Below, in pieces: positions 7,842 to 16,500 of a stretch of DNA of 64,000 bases. The stretch comes from Spartinivicinus poritis. Lineage in GTDB: Bacteria; Pseudomonadota; Gammaproteobacteria; Pseudomonadales; Zooshikellaceae. A model generated the notes under the pieces. That model saw nothing but the letters and a program-made list of their open reading frames with translations, searched no databases and was not told the origin of the DNA. Each line of letters opens with the position of its first letter. Position 1 is the stretch's first letter. The stretch covers positions 1 to 64,000 of the forward strand of contig NZ_JAPMOU010000011.1 of assembly GCF_028858535.1 (NCBI RefSeq), given 5' to 3'. The translations under genes were made by a program, and so were the position numbers.

Positions 7842-9035
7842 TTAACAATTTATATTACTTAGTAAGCTAGAAAAGTCTGGATGCCAACCAATAGCCATCT
7901 TATCAGATAGTGTGTGATATGTGCCACGAGCAACATATGCAGACTTAAATCCTGGTCTTATAGGCAAAATTGAATTTTTTTGGCACTCTTTATATAACTC
8001 TCGACCATATTTTATTTTTTCATTATCATCTTGCTCCAAGTCATAATCCATTTCTATTAAAACTGATTGGTTTATCCATTCATCTTTCAGTCTGTTTAAA
8101 TATTTTTGTATTTCTCCTGGCTTTACCAAGCCTTCCCTTGACCACTTAGACCTTTGTTCATATGCTTTATAGTAATTAATTACTGCAACTCTTATTGCTT
8201 TACTATTCAACCCTATTAGACTCAACTGCCTCATAAATACTCGACTTTCATCCTCTATTTCAATCTCATCAGGATTATGTTCGTCAAAATCAGCAGGTAG
8301 ATTTCCAGGTAAAAACTGGGTTCGCAAGTCATCAATATAATCAACCAACTCCCCGATATTAATTCCATTTTGATCTGTATCTTGCATAACTTCAATTACT
8401 TTTTTAAACCATATCCCTTCTAATCTTGATGTAAATGCATTTATATGACTTGCAGATACACTTAACCTTATTTGTTTTTTTATTTTTTCTTCTACAGTTA
8501 GTATATCTGGAGACTTAGTAATAACATATACCGAACTAAGCAGTATTTCCTGTTCATTTTCACTTAACAAGTTAAATGATACATATGCTTTTTTATTTGC
8601 TATACTACTTTTTTCCTTGGAAATTTCCCTCATATTTTTCAACGCTTCTGATACATTTCTATTTTTTTCTTCAGTACCCAGATAGCTTGCAATACTATTT
8701 GGTGCGGCCTTCTCTGTAGTCAAAAGAGTAAATGATGCTTCTTCGATCAAGCAGCTTTCTTTTTGTATCATTTCAGACCAAACCCTTATAGTTTTCCATA
8801 AGTCTGGACTTCTATCAGTTAAATTACCAGGTGAACCATGGTATTTAGCCTGCAGTAATTCGACAGGATTTCCTTTTTCTTCAAATGCTATATCATCGAG
8901 CTTTTCAATAGAAATAAAACAATCATCCGGATCATTAGCATCTGCTATTTTTTTCAGTGCTAGTAATAATGCATATCTTACTTGATAAATATAACCTAAC
9001 ATCGAAGATGTTGCGTCAAATACACTATTCTCCAT
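7842..9035 (-). CDS. ABC-3C effector with N-terminal nuclease-like domain
   Basis: The N-terminus (GYIYQVRYALLLAL, then SIEKLDDIAF and ELLQAKYH) carries the pattern of a DUF4297/Cap4-like PD-(D/E)xK nuclease: E44, D47/D48, E59 and Q62-x-K64 as likely catalytic residues. The C-terminal half (about 230-397) would be the ABC-3C C-terminal region that docks to the partner proteins. By analogy the product is a DNA-degrading effector released when the ATPase detects invading nucleic acid. It is the first gene of the operon; the upstream 9036-9280 region is AT-rich and would contain the promoter. Confidence 0.75.
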   Translation of the reverse strand: MENSVFDATSSMLGYIYQVRYALLLALKKIADANDPDDCFISIEKLDDIAFEEKGNPVELLQAKYHGSPGNLTDRSPDLWKTIRVWSEMIQKESCLIEEASFTLLTTEKAAPNSIASYLGTEEKNRNVSEALKNMREISKEKSSIANKKAYVSFNLLSENEQEILLSSVYVITKSPDILTVEEKIKKQIRLSVSASHINAFTSRLEGIWFKKVIEVMQDTDQNGINIGELVDYIDDLRTQFLPGNLPADFDEHNPDEIEIEDESRVFMRQLSLIGLNSKAIRVAVINYYKAYEQRSKWSREGLVKPGEIQKYLNRLKDEWINQSVLIEMDYDLEQDDNEKIKYGRELYKECQKNSILPIRPGFKSAYVARGTYHTLSDKMAIGWHPDFSSLLSNINC

Positions 9036-9278
9036 AAATCAACCTCTACTCAAGCTATGAAATATATTATATTTATTAAAATGAGAATTTATTTATTTAA
9101 AAAACAAGGTTTAATCACTTGTGAACTTTCTATCAAATCTTTATAGAAATGAGCTAACTCACTACGCTACCGCCCTTGGACTACTCCAATTAAATACCTC
9201 CTCATACTCCTGCTCATCAAAAAGGTAAGCTACTTTTCACTTACTCTTTATTTCTCAACAAACAACACCATAAGCCAG
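9036..9278. other. Intergenic, AT-rich
   Basis: No gene seen. It lies upstream of the minus-strand ABC-3C operon and should hold its promoter; no specific -35/-10 pair was confident enough to call. Confidence 0.4.
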
Positions 9279-9390
9279 ATATATGGAGTAACAGGGTGTT
9301 CTGAAGCTAAGGCATGGATGCCTTTTTAACTCTTGATGGTCCAGGGATGGGCCTTCAAGAGTGGCGGAAGAATATCCTGTTACTTCGTAT
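9279..9390. repeat. Palindromic repeat element, copy 1 of 2 (112 bp)
   Basis: The ends form an inverted repeat: AGTAACAGGGTGTTCT on the left matches the reverse complement of the right end, AGTAACAGGATATTCT. Internal hairpins surround GGCATGGATGCC and a CTCTTGA...TCAAGAG stem enclosing CCAGGGATGG. A second copy lies at 31174-31286 with the same layout and compensating changes in the stems. This is a structured, MITE-like or transcribed repeat. Confidence 0.65.
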
Positions 9391-9423
9391 GTTTTGCTGA
9401 GCTTTGTTGGCAACTTCTTTTAT

Positions 9424-9463
9424 AAAATCCCCCTCTATCCCCCTTTTTCAAAGGGGGAGGCTG
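9424..9463. repeat. CCCCCTTTTTCAAAGGGGG palindromic repeat, half-element
   Basis: The perfect palindromic core CCCCCTTTTTCAAAGGGGG is preceded by AAATCCCCCTCTAT. The same arm occurs in paired, inverted form at 20149-20301 and 63790-63910. Here only one arm is present, followed at 9475 by a related C-rich arm. Confidence 0.6.
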
Positions 9464-9474
9464 GATTGTGCCAT

Positions 9475-9665
9475 ATTACCCCCTCATCCCAACCTTCTCC
9501 CTCAAGAGGCTGTCGCAAAACTACTGCGCTTGCAAATACAGCGTTAAAAATCAGCTCAAAGTACTCATTTATTAAGTATAAACTCCGCCTTTTCGCCGAT
9601 TTTTGCCTTGTCTTTGCTTCGCTCATCACCTTTTGCGACACCCTCCCAAGGGGGCGAAGGAATTG
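9475..9665. repeat. MITE-like element copy 2 inserted in another palindrome
   Basis: The core 9506-9655 is the reverse-orientation copy of the element at 239-391, with ends GAGGCTGTCGCAAAA and (reverse complement) GAGGGTGTCGCAAAA. It splits a C-rich palindrome: AACCTTCTCCCTCAA lies before it and AAGGGGGCGAAGG after it, as expected if the element had inserted into the loop of a pre-existing hairpin repeat. The open frames here are repeat translations, not genes. Confidence 0.65.
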
Positions 9666-9875
9666 GCCGTGCGTGCTATTTGCTTAATTAGCTTTTGACT
9701 AATCTAAAACGTTAACTTAATCACATCAAGCGGCAGCTGTAGAATAAATGAACATCTTTTGTCTTTAATTAGCAGTAGGAAAAGTACACCTTTTGTAAAT
9801 ACGACTATTGTCGATATTGAAATACGACTGTTTATCACTTACTGATTTTTTAGATACCAATTATTCATTTTTTGG

Positions 9876-9904
9876 TTGCGGCACCCATGTCGCTTTGTTA
9901 TAAA
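9876..9904 (+). promoter_or_regulatory. Candidate promoter of the retron operon
   Basis: TTGCGG (9876-9881) and TATAAA (9899-9904) are separated by 17 bases. A start near 9911 would leave about 20 bases before the a1 arm of the predicted msr-msd RNA. The -35 match is weak (TTG only), the -10 is good. No other better pair was seen close to the RNA. Confidence 0.4.
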
Positions 9905-9931
9905 AAGACAACTGTTTCTAGTAAGCAGTTG

Positions 9932-10178
9932 CTGGAAGTACAGGTTTAGCTGAGTGCTCTGCACTGTGGTTAGCGTTGCGCTGACCGAGGGGAATAGTCC
10001 TCCAACTTTCAAGCACAATGACGACTGTTTCAGCCCCACTTCGACGGTAGTACCCCTATTTGTCGTTGCGGTCTGGAACAACCACGCCGATCGGGGTTCC
10101 GCACGACAAATAGGGGTACTACCGTCGGTGGGATCAGTGAGTCGTCAATGTTCCAGGTTTAGTAGTAAACCCTTCCAG
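9932..10178 (+). ncRNA. Predicted retron msr-msd RNA
   Basis: All parts of a retron RNA appear in order. The a1 arm CTGGAAG-TACA-GGTTTA (9932-9948) pairs with the a2 arm TAAACCCTTCCAG (10166-10178): 13 bp with a TACA bulge. Directly after a1 is G9949 in TTTAGC, the position and context of the branching guanosine in known retrons (TTAGC in Ec86). Three msr hairpins follow: AGTGC/GCACT (9953-9965), GGTTAGCG/CGCTGACC (9968-9986) and GAGG/CCTC (9987-10002). The msd is a very long hairpin: 10015-10026 with 10140-10151, CCCAC/GTGGG (10035-10039 with 10128-10132), a perfect 25-bp stem (10042-10066 with 10103-10127), a 1-base bulge and GCGG/CCGC, with a 27-base loop. It lies upstream of the operon containing the RT, on the same strand. 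No covariance model was run. Confidence 0.8.
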
Positions 10179-10280
10179 AATAGGGGTTGGGCTCTCTTAA
10201 TTTTGAGGGAGCACTTTCCCAACTCTTCCTAATACTTTCTATACCCAATACAAATAAGCTAACAGGAAAGGGGACGATTT

Positions 10281-13200
10281 GTGTCACTACGATTGACGCT
10301 CGATCAACTACATCGAGCATTGCAGGTAAGCGACCCTCAGCTTGTAAGACTCATTATTCAACTTTCCCAACAAATAGAAATCCCTGAAAAGCCCATTCGC
10401 CAAGGCGCCGATACATTTGATTCATTTATTGCTGAAATTTCCACCAGTGTCTTCCGCAAAAAACCGAAAGAAGAACAATGGGCTTTACGGGTAGAGCGAA
10501 TTAAAGCTTTAGAAGTGGCTGATGCTGAAGTCCCATTAACTGAATGCTTAAAACTTCACCAAATATTATTTGCCCTTTACGAAAAAAATGATGCTTTCAG
10601 TCGTTGGTGTTTGCTGGCCGTTTTTCCAGAAATTGAGCTAACTTACGGCCCCTGGCGGGCATTAAAAGCTATATTCAAACAAGCCGAAGCTGATAATGAT
10701 ACCATTATTTATGGTGCATTGGCTGCCCGTTTTGATCAAGCATTAGCCAGTGGTCATTTTAAAATCAATCGCAGTACCTTAGTGTACTTAACTCGTCGTG
10801 CTTGGCGTTATTTACGCCGAAAAGGCGAGCAACTTCCGGCTTGCTACCCAGATACAGCCTGTGATGTATTAGCCCATTATACTGATGACACCCACTGGTC
10901 ACGCACCTGGATTGCCAACCATATTTTTTATCATGAAAATGGTCAGTATAACCGCAACCGCTTTACCTTTCGTTCTCGCCCCAGCACTTTACTGAAATAT
11001 CGTGCATTTACCGACAGTTGGCGATTAACTCCCAGGCCATTATTTGCATTACTAGAACAAGCACAAGCAGAACAAGTTCGCCGTTATGCCACTACTGCGT
11101 TAAAAACCGATTTCCGAGCCAGCCTGCGTGAAGTAGAGCCGCAATGGATCAGCCGCTTAGTCGGTAATCAAAGTGCCACAATAGACGACTTTGTTATTTG
11201 GGTGTTGGATAACGTCCCCCGCTTTGAACAAACAGCTTTTAAAACACTTGGCTTACACGACAGCGTATTAGCATTATTTAATTCCCCTTCAGATAATGCT
11301 CGGGTTTATGCTGCCACTTATGCTCGCACCCATGCACGGGACCTCTCCATTCCAAGCTTAATTCGCTTAATTGATAACAGTAATGAAACAGTACGTCAGC
11401 TAGCGTTTGACTTAATTCAATCTCACGAGCCACGCAAAGGCATTGGCCTTGATAACTGGGGTGCTATTTTAGAAACCCACTATGGCTATCAGTTTGCCGA
11501 AAGTGTCTTACTTAAACATTTCAGCAAACGAGAATTAACCCCGGGCTGGTATCAACAGCGTTTGTTGCAACCATCATCCAACGGGTTTGATTTTGCGGTT
11601 AAACACCTTACTCAGCATCACTCAAATAAATCGTTAGGCGCCCTCTATTTTAGTCAACTATTAGAAATGCTTGACTATCAACAACAACGGGCACGTAAAA
11701 CCATTCGTTTTGCTTGTGAAGCATTAACCGAATTTGATTTAAACAGTTTACCCACTGACTTTTTAAAAGCTACTTTAATTAACCCCAAAACCCAACGCTA
11801 TATTGCGCACTGGGTAGATCAAGGGTTATTAAGCCCCAAATCACTAGAGTTAACTTTTTTAAAAGCCATTGCTTTCCACCCCAGTTGGGAACAGGATGCC
11901 TGGCTAACAGCCCTTAAGCAATCTAAGCCTTGGGCAAAAGAACTGACTTATTCACAAGAATTAGCCGAAACGATTTTTTCTTGGCTAGCAGATATACGTC
12001 ATTTTACGCCAGAGCAATTAAGCTTTGATTGGTTAATGACTTTGGTTGAACGCAGCGAACCGCTTTATCACGACTTTGCTGTGGATGTCATGAACCGGGC
12101 CTTTTTACCCGCAGATTTTGCCCCCGACACAGGCGAGCAACAACCATCAAAAGTAGCCACAAGTGCTGAAACAGAAATTAATGTAGACTTTGGCGGCGAC
12201 AGTTTTTTATTTACTGGCAAGCTAGCCAAGATGACTCGCTCTGAGGCCAAAAATAAAGTTACTACCGCTGGTGGCAGCAACGCCTCTGGTGTTACTAAAA
12301 AATTAAAATGGCTCGTCATTGGCGATGAAGGCTCGCCACTATATGGAGAAGGACGCAAAGGCTCCAAACAAGTTAAAGCCGAATCGTTAATTGAAGAAGG
12401 GGCTGAATTAAAAATTATATCGGAGACTGCTTTTTTACAAATGCTGGCAGATGAGCAACGAGAATTTTCCGATGATGCTATCGAAGCTGGTTGTAACCGC
12501 CTGTGGGAAATGATTACTACGCCAGGCAAAGAAGATGCACCTCTCACTTTATTTGCCCTATCGTATATTCGTCATCACCACCCAGATATTTGTTTAAAAG
12601 AAACCGATCGGCCTGTAGACCCAGGTGCAGAAATCCCAGCTGATTTTCTGAGTTTTGAACGGGTACAACCATTATTTAATGATAATCGCGTCAATATCCG
12701 CGCTTTCGCTTTAGAGCTGGCCCATTGGGAATTTGCTCGCTGGCAACCCCCCATAGAAAATATTGTGGCGTTATGTGAATCACCCTATAAACCAGTACGG
12801 GGTTTTATTGCCAAAGCCCTTACGGCTGATGCTACTCCAGAACACAAGCGTTATCGACTGGACCCAGATATTCTTACGCCAGATGCCGTGTATAGCTTTT
12901 GCGAGGCAGCCGATCAATCAGCGCGCAAGCTGGGTATGGTGTTAATTGAAAAACACCCCCGGTTACAATTGCCACAAGAATTATTCCGGCTTACCGAAAG
13001 CCCCGATCGATCCGTTCGCGGTTTTGTTATTCAACGTTTCTGGCACTGGTATCGGGACCGAGGCATTACCCAAGGTTGGAAGCCACAATTGTCGTCTGTT
13101 GCTACGCTTGGGGCAATAGCCAAACAACAAGCCGAAGCTGACCAGCAGAATTTAGGCGCTGGCGCACCTGTCAAACCAACAGCACTACCCGCTGACCATG

Positions 13201-13574
13201 ACAGCTTGGAACAATTCTTACGCCGTATTCTGCTTGAAATTGCTCCTGGCCGACTAGCGAAAAACAGCTCTCCCAGTAAAACAGCTAAAACCAGCAAGAA
13301 AAAAGGCAATGGTGAAATGATTAATAAATTAAAACCATTGCCGACCCGCAAGGCTAAATTGAATTTAATTGAAACATTACGGGATATTGCCGTAGCAGAT
13401 AGCGATTTTGCCCGCTACGTTTTGCCCTTACTGCAAGAATTTAAAGGCTCTCGCGGTAAAAGCGAACATGCTGCCTGCTTAGTTGCTGTTACACGTATTA
13501 CGGCAAAGCACCCTGAATTATCAGTATTGACTACTCCAAAAATGAGTGCTCAATTAAAGGGGAATGAACAATGA
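10281..13574 (+). CDS. Retron-associated HEAT-repeat protein with BRCT domain
   Basis: A 1097-residue cytoplasmic protein. Helical HEAT-like repeats fill most of it (for example SPSDNARVYAATYARTH and NETVRQLAFDLIQSH near 350-390). At about residues 631-723 a BRCT domain is inserted: FLFTGKLAKMTRSEAK, then GG and a TDYLV-like WLVIGDEG, as in the BRCT domain of NAD-dependent DNA ligases, which binds DNA ends or phosphopeptides. A short basic linker (SKTAKTSKKK) lies near 1010. The GTG start has a strong AGGAAAGGGG ribosome site and lies about 100 bp after the predicted msr-msd RNA. Its stop overlaps the next start (ATGA). It matches the ARM/HEAT partner of type XIII retrons as I recall that type; an effector or scaffold role is inferred. 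Confidence 0.8.
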   Translation: MSLRLTLDQLHRALQVSDPQLVRLIIQLSQQIEIPEKPIRQGADTFDSFIAEISTSVFRKKPKEEQWALRVERIKALEVADAEVPLTECLKLHQILFALYEKNDAFSRWCLLAVFPEIELTYGPWRALKAIFKQAEADNDTIIYGALAARFDQALASGHFKINRSTLVYLTRRAWRYLRRKGEQLPACYPDTACDVLAHYTDDTHWSRTWIANHIFYHENGQYNRNRFTFRSRPSTLLKYRAFTDSWRLTPRPLFALLEQAQAEQVRRYATTALKTDFRASLREVEPQWISRLVGNQSATIDDFVIWVLDNVPRFEQTAFKTLGLHDSVLALFNSPSDNARVYAATYARTHARDLSIPSLIRLIDNSNETVRQLAFDLIQSHEPRKGIGLDNWGAILETHYGYQFAESVLLKHFSKRELTPGWYQQRLLQPSSNGFDFAVKHLTQHHSNKSLGALYFSQLLEMLDYQQQRARKTIRFACEALTEFDLNSLPTDFLKATLINPKTQRYIAHWVDQGLLSPKSLELTFLKAIAFHPSWEQDAWLTALKQSKPWAKELTYSQELAETIFSWLADIRHFTPEQLSFDWLMTLVERSEPLYHDFAVDVMNRAFLPADFAPDTGEQQPSKVATSAETEINVDFGGDSFLFTGKLAKMTRSEAKNKVTTAGGSNASGVTKKLKWLVIGDEGSPLYGEGRKGSKQVKAESLIEEGAELKIISETAFLQMLADEQREFSDDAIEAGCNRLWEMITTPGKEDAPLTLFALSYIRHHHPDICLKETDRPVDPGAEIPADFLSFERVQPLFNDNRVNIRAFALELAHWEFARWQPPIENIVALCESPYKPVRGFIAKALTADATPEHKRYRLDPDILTPDAVYSFCEAADQSARKLGMVLIEKHPRLQLPQELFRLTESPDRSVRGFVIQRFWHWYRDRGITQGWKPQLSSVATLGAIAKQQAEADQQNLGAGAPVKPTALPADHDSLEQFLRRILLEIAPGRLAKNSSPSKTAKTSKKKGNGEMINKLKPLPTRKAKLNLIETLRDIAVADSDFARYVLPLLQEFKGSRGKSEHAACLVAVTRITAKHPELSVLTTPKMSAQLKGNEQ

Positions 13575-16500
13575 GCGATATAATAGAAAAGTTACTCCCC
13601 TATCGTGGTGATATTAAAGCGTTAGGGGCCAGTGAAAATATTGTTTATTTTATTACTGAGCACCCGGAAAAACAGCTTACGCCGTGTTATCAGCTTAATT
13701 TAGAAACTCAAGCCCTCAGCGAAATCCCACTTAACAACAGGGCCAGTGCACTATTAGTTTCCCAAAGCCCGTCCAGTAAAAAGGACCAAGTCTGGATAGG
13801 TGACATTGCAGGTGGTATTTACTGCAATGGTAAACGATTAACTCAATTAGCCGACGACCAAAATACGTCAGTCAATGCCTTAGTTGCATTAAGTCAGCAG
13901 CGGTTAGGGGTGTTAATTGGTCGCAAAATTGAGATTATCGATCAAACCAAAGGCACTCAGTTACAAACTCTTGAGTTATCTCCTCATAAACTATCCTCTG
14001 AAAAACCAGAAACCGGAACGGCTATCGCAGCGGATGCCAGTGGCCAATGGCTGGTTGTTGGGACCAATAAAGGCACCGTTTTGGTTTTTGAAAATGAAGA
14101 TGAAGACCAAACAGCATTTAAACTGAGTGAGTCAGATAAATTACATGAAGGGGCTGTTACAGCCTTAGCGTTTGACCCCACTGAATTACGATTTTTATCC
14201 GCCGGTAACGACAATAAACTGTTGCTGACCCACGCCCGCGGCAAGCTAGAGCCAGAAGACCGCGACCGAGGCGCGGGCCATGCCGCTCCCGTCACGGCAA
14301 TTGTGCATCCTTCTATCCAGGCAAACATCCAGACAACAGCCGAACGGTTTATAACAGGTGCTCAGGATAAAACCTGTAAAAGCTGGCTGCGCGGTGGAGC
14401 CACTCGCCCTTCTACTTTTAGTGAAGGAATTGGCTCAGTCACTGGGTTAGCCATTGCAGCGATTCATCACCGACCTCACTTAGTAGTCGCCAGCAATGAA
14501 CGATTAGCGGTTGTTGCCCTTGATGCCGCCGGTAAGTTTGGCCAACTCACCCACCGTATTTACGACACCTATGCACTAGCTAAAAACGAATTAGCCAGTG
14601 CTCAAGTTACCCATCGCCAAGCCGCTATTGAAAGGTTGGCCAGCTATGGGGATAAAGCATCACTGCAGCTGCTGGATAAACAGGCTCACCAAGACCGAGA
14701 TTTTGCTTTACGTCAACTGATTGCAGAGCGGATTGCTACCACTAACCACCCCGACACCCAACGGTTAGTAGAGTCATACCTCAACCACAAAGATGAAGCC
14801 ATCAGAACAGCCACCTTTGCTCGATTGCAGGAAAGGTTTGGATCAGACGAGCCTTTACGCCCAATGACCTTAGCCCTAAAAACCGGCCAGACGGATGTGG
14901 GCAAACTGGCAGTGAATGCGCTGGCCAATATAGCTGCTGAGGACGACAGAGCCATGATGCGTTTAACTGACGCACTGGATGCAAAGGCCTACCCCGTAAG
15001 AATGCTGGCATTGGCCCGCTTAGAATCAGTTAATTCAGAAGCTAACATTGTTGCCCTTGGGGCGAGCCATGCTGATGTGCGTCGAGCCTCGTTAATTCGC
15101 TTGTTTCAACGAGCGTTACTGGACCAACCCCGGGTGTTATCCACACTGCGGCGTCGCCTGGATGACAACAACACAGAGGTGCGGCAAACCGCGTTTTTAG
15201 TCAGTCTATTCAGCCGTCCAGCATTAGCTAAAGCTATTCGCGAACGAGATAAACATCTCCACCGATTGCTCTTTGATATTGAAGAGTTTGATATTGAACA
15301 GTTTGCCTTAGAAGCCGACTTGTCAGACCAGTCCAAGTCTGCCGAATCCAAATCTGCCGAACCAAAGTCAGCTAAATCAAAACCTGCTGAAAAAACCAAA
15401 GAGCTGCCTAAAACCCGCAAAACCAAACTTGCACTCACCACTGCCGACTATGCACCGCTACTGCAAGCCACAGCCAGTTTATCCTTGGATAGCTGCTTGC
15501 TCGGTGCACATTGCCTGGCCTTGTTGAATGATCCACGAGCCTTTGGCTTATTACTCCAATTAAGTCGAGCAGAAGACAGCAGTGCGAGAGTACGGGTTTG
15601 CCATGCGCTAGCCAACTTAAATGACCCTCGAACCGACCAGCGGCTACAAACGCTGCTTAATGATTCTGCTACTGAAGTCAGAGATGCTGCATTTACTGCG
15701 CTTGCGGCTATTCATGAGAGTCAGCCACTCACCGCTGTACAGTTGGGATTAACCAGCCAGCATGCGGATGTGCGTCGCCGTGCCTTGCAAAGCCTGGTAA
15801 GGGTGGCCAAAAAAGATGACGTTTCCACAGTCCATGAAGTGCTTTTCCAGCAAGCCTTAAACGATGGCACCCCCAATGTGCGTAGTGAAGCCTTTAAAGC
15901 GGTGCTAAATCTACCCATGGGTGGCAGCCAGGAATCAGCATTGCGATTTGCCTTACAGAGCACCCATGCTGATATCCGTCGAGAAGTGCAAACTGAGCTA
16001 ATAGCCGAGGCCAGCCAAAGTTGGGCCTGGGCCTTGTTACTGGAACTATTCAGTGATCCAGACCAAGGCATTCGTCATGAAACCCTGGCCTTCACCTTAA
16101 AGAAGACCAAAGGCCGCGACTATGCACCCCTGGCTGCTGCGCTGAAGAGCCCCTATCGCGATACGCGCTTAACTGCCATTAGCGAACTGAGCAAAAAACC
16201 AGGAGAACAGTCTCAGCAGCTATTGATCAGTGCAATCAATGATAGTGAACGAGACGTTCGTAAACAGGCTATTCAGGCATTAGTAGATGCCAAAGCCAAT
16301 GCTGCCTTAAAGCAGGCTATGCGCAGTGAGCACCAGGATGTGGTGTTACAAGCTGCCAATGCCTGCGCCCGATTAGGTGATGATGCAGCACTTGAGCCAC
16401 TATTGAGTCTGGTAACCCTAACAAAGCCTGAAAACAAGGACGACGCTAAGCGCTGGCAAGCCACTATTGAATCGGCATTAACAGGTTTAAGTCAGTTACA

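Noticed and set aside
9361-9687. Plus-strand open frame of 108 codons
   Set aside because: It is a translation of three overlapping palindromic repeats; its opposite strand and the related element at 239-391 are also open, so the reading frame follows the repeat, not a gene.
9954-10232. Open frame of 92 codons overlapping the predicted msr-msd
   Set aside because: It has no ribosome site, and the interval is better explained by the RNA structure; the long inverted repeat makes both strands open by symmetry.
12068-12547. Minus-strand open frames inside the HEAT and WD40/HEAT genes (12068-20103)
   Set aside because: They are shadows of the long plus-strand genes, with serine/alanine-rich low-information translations and no ribosome sites.
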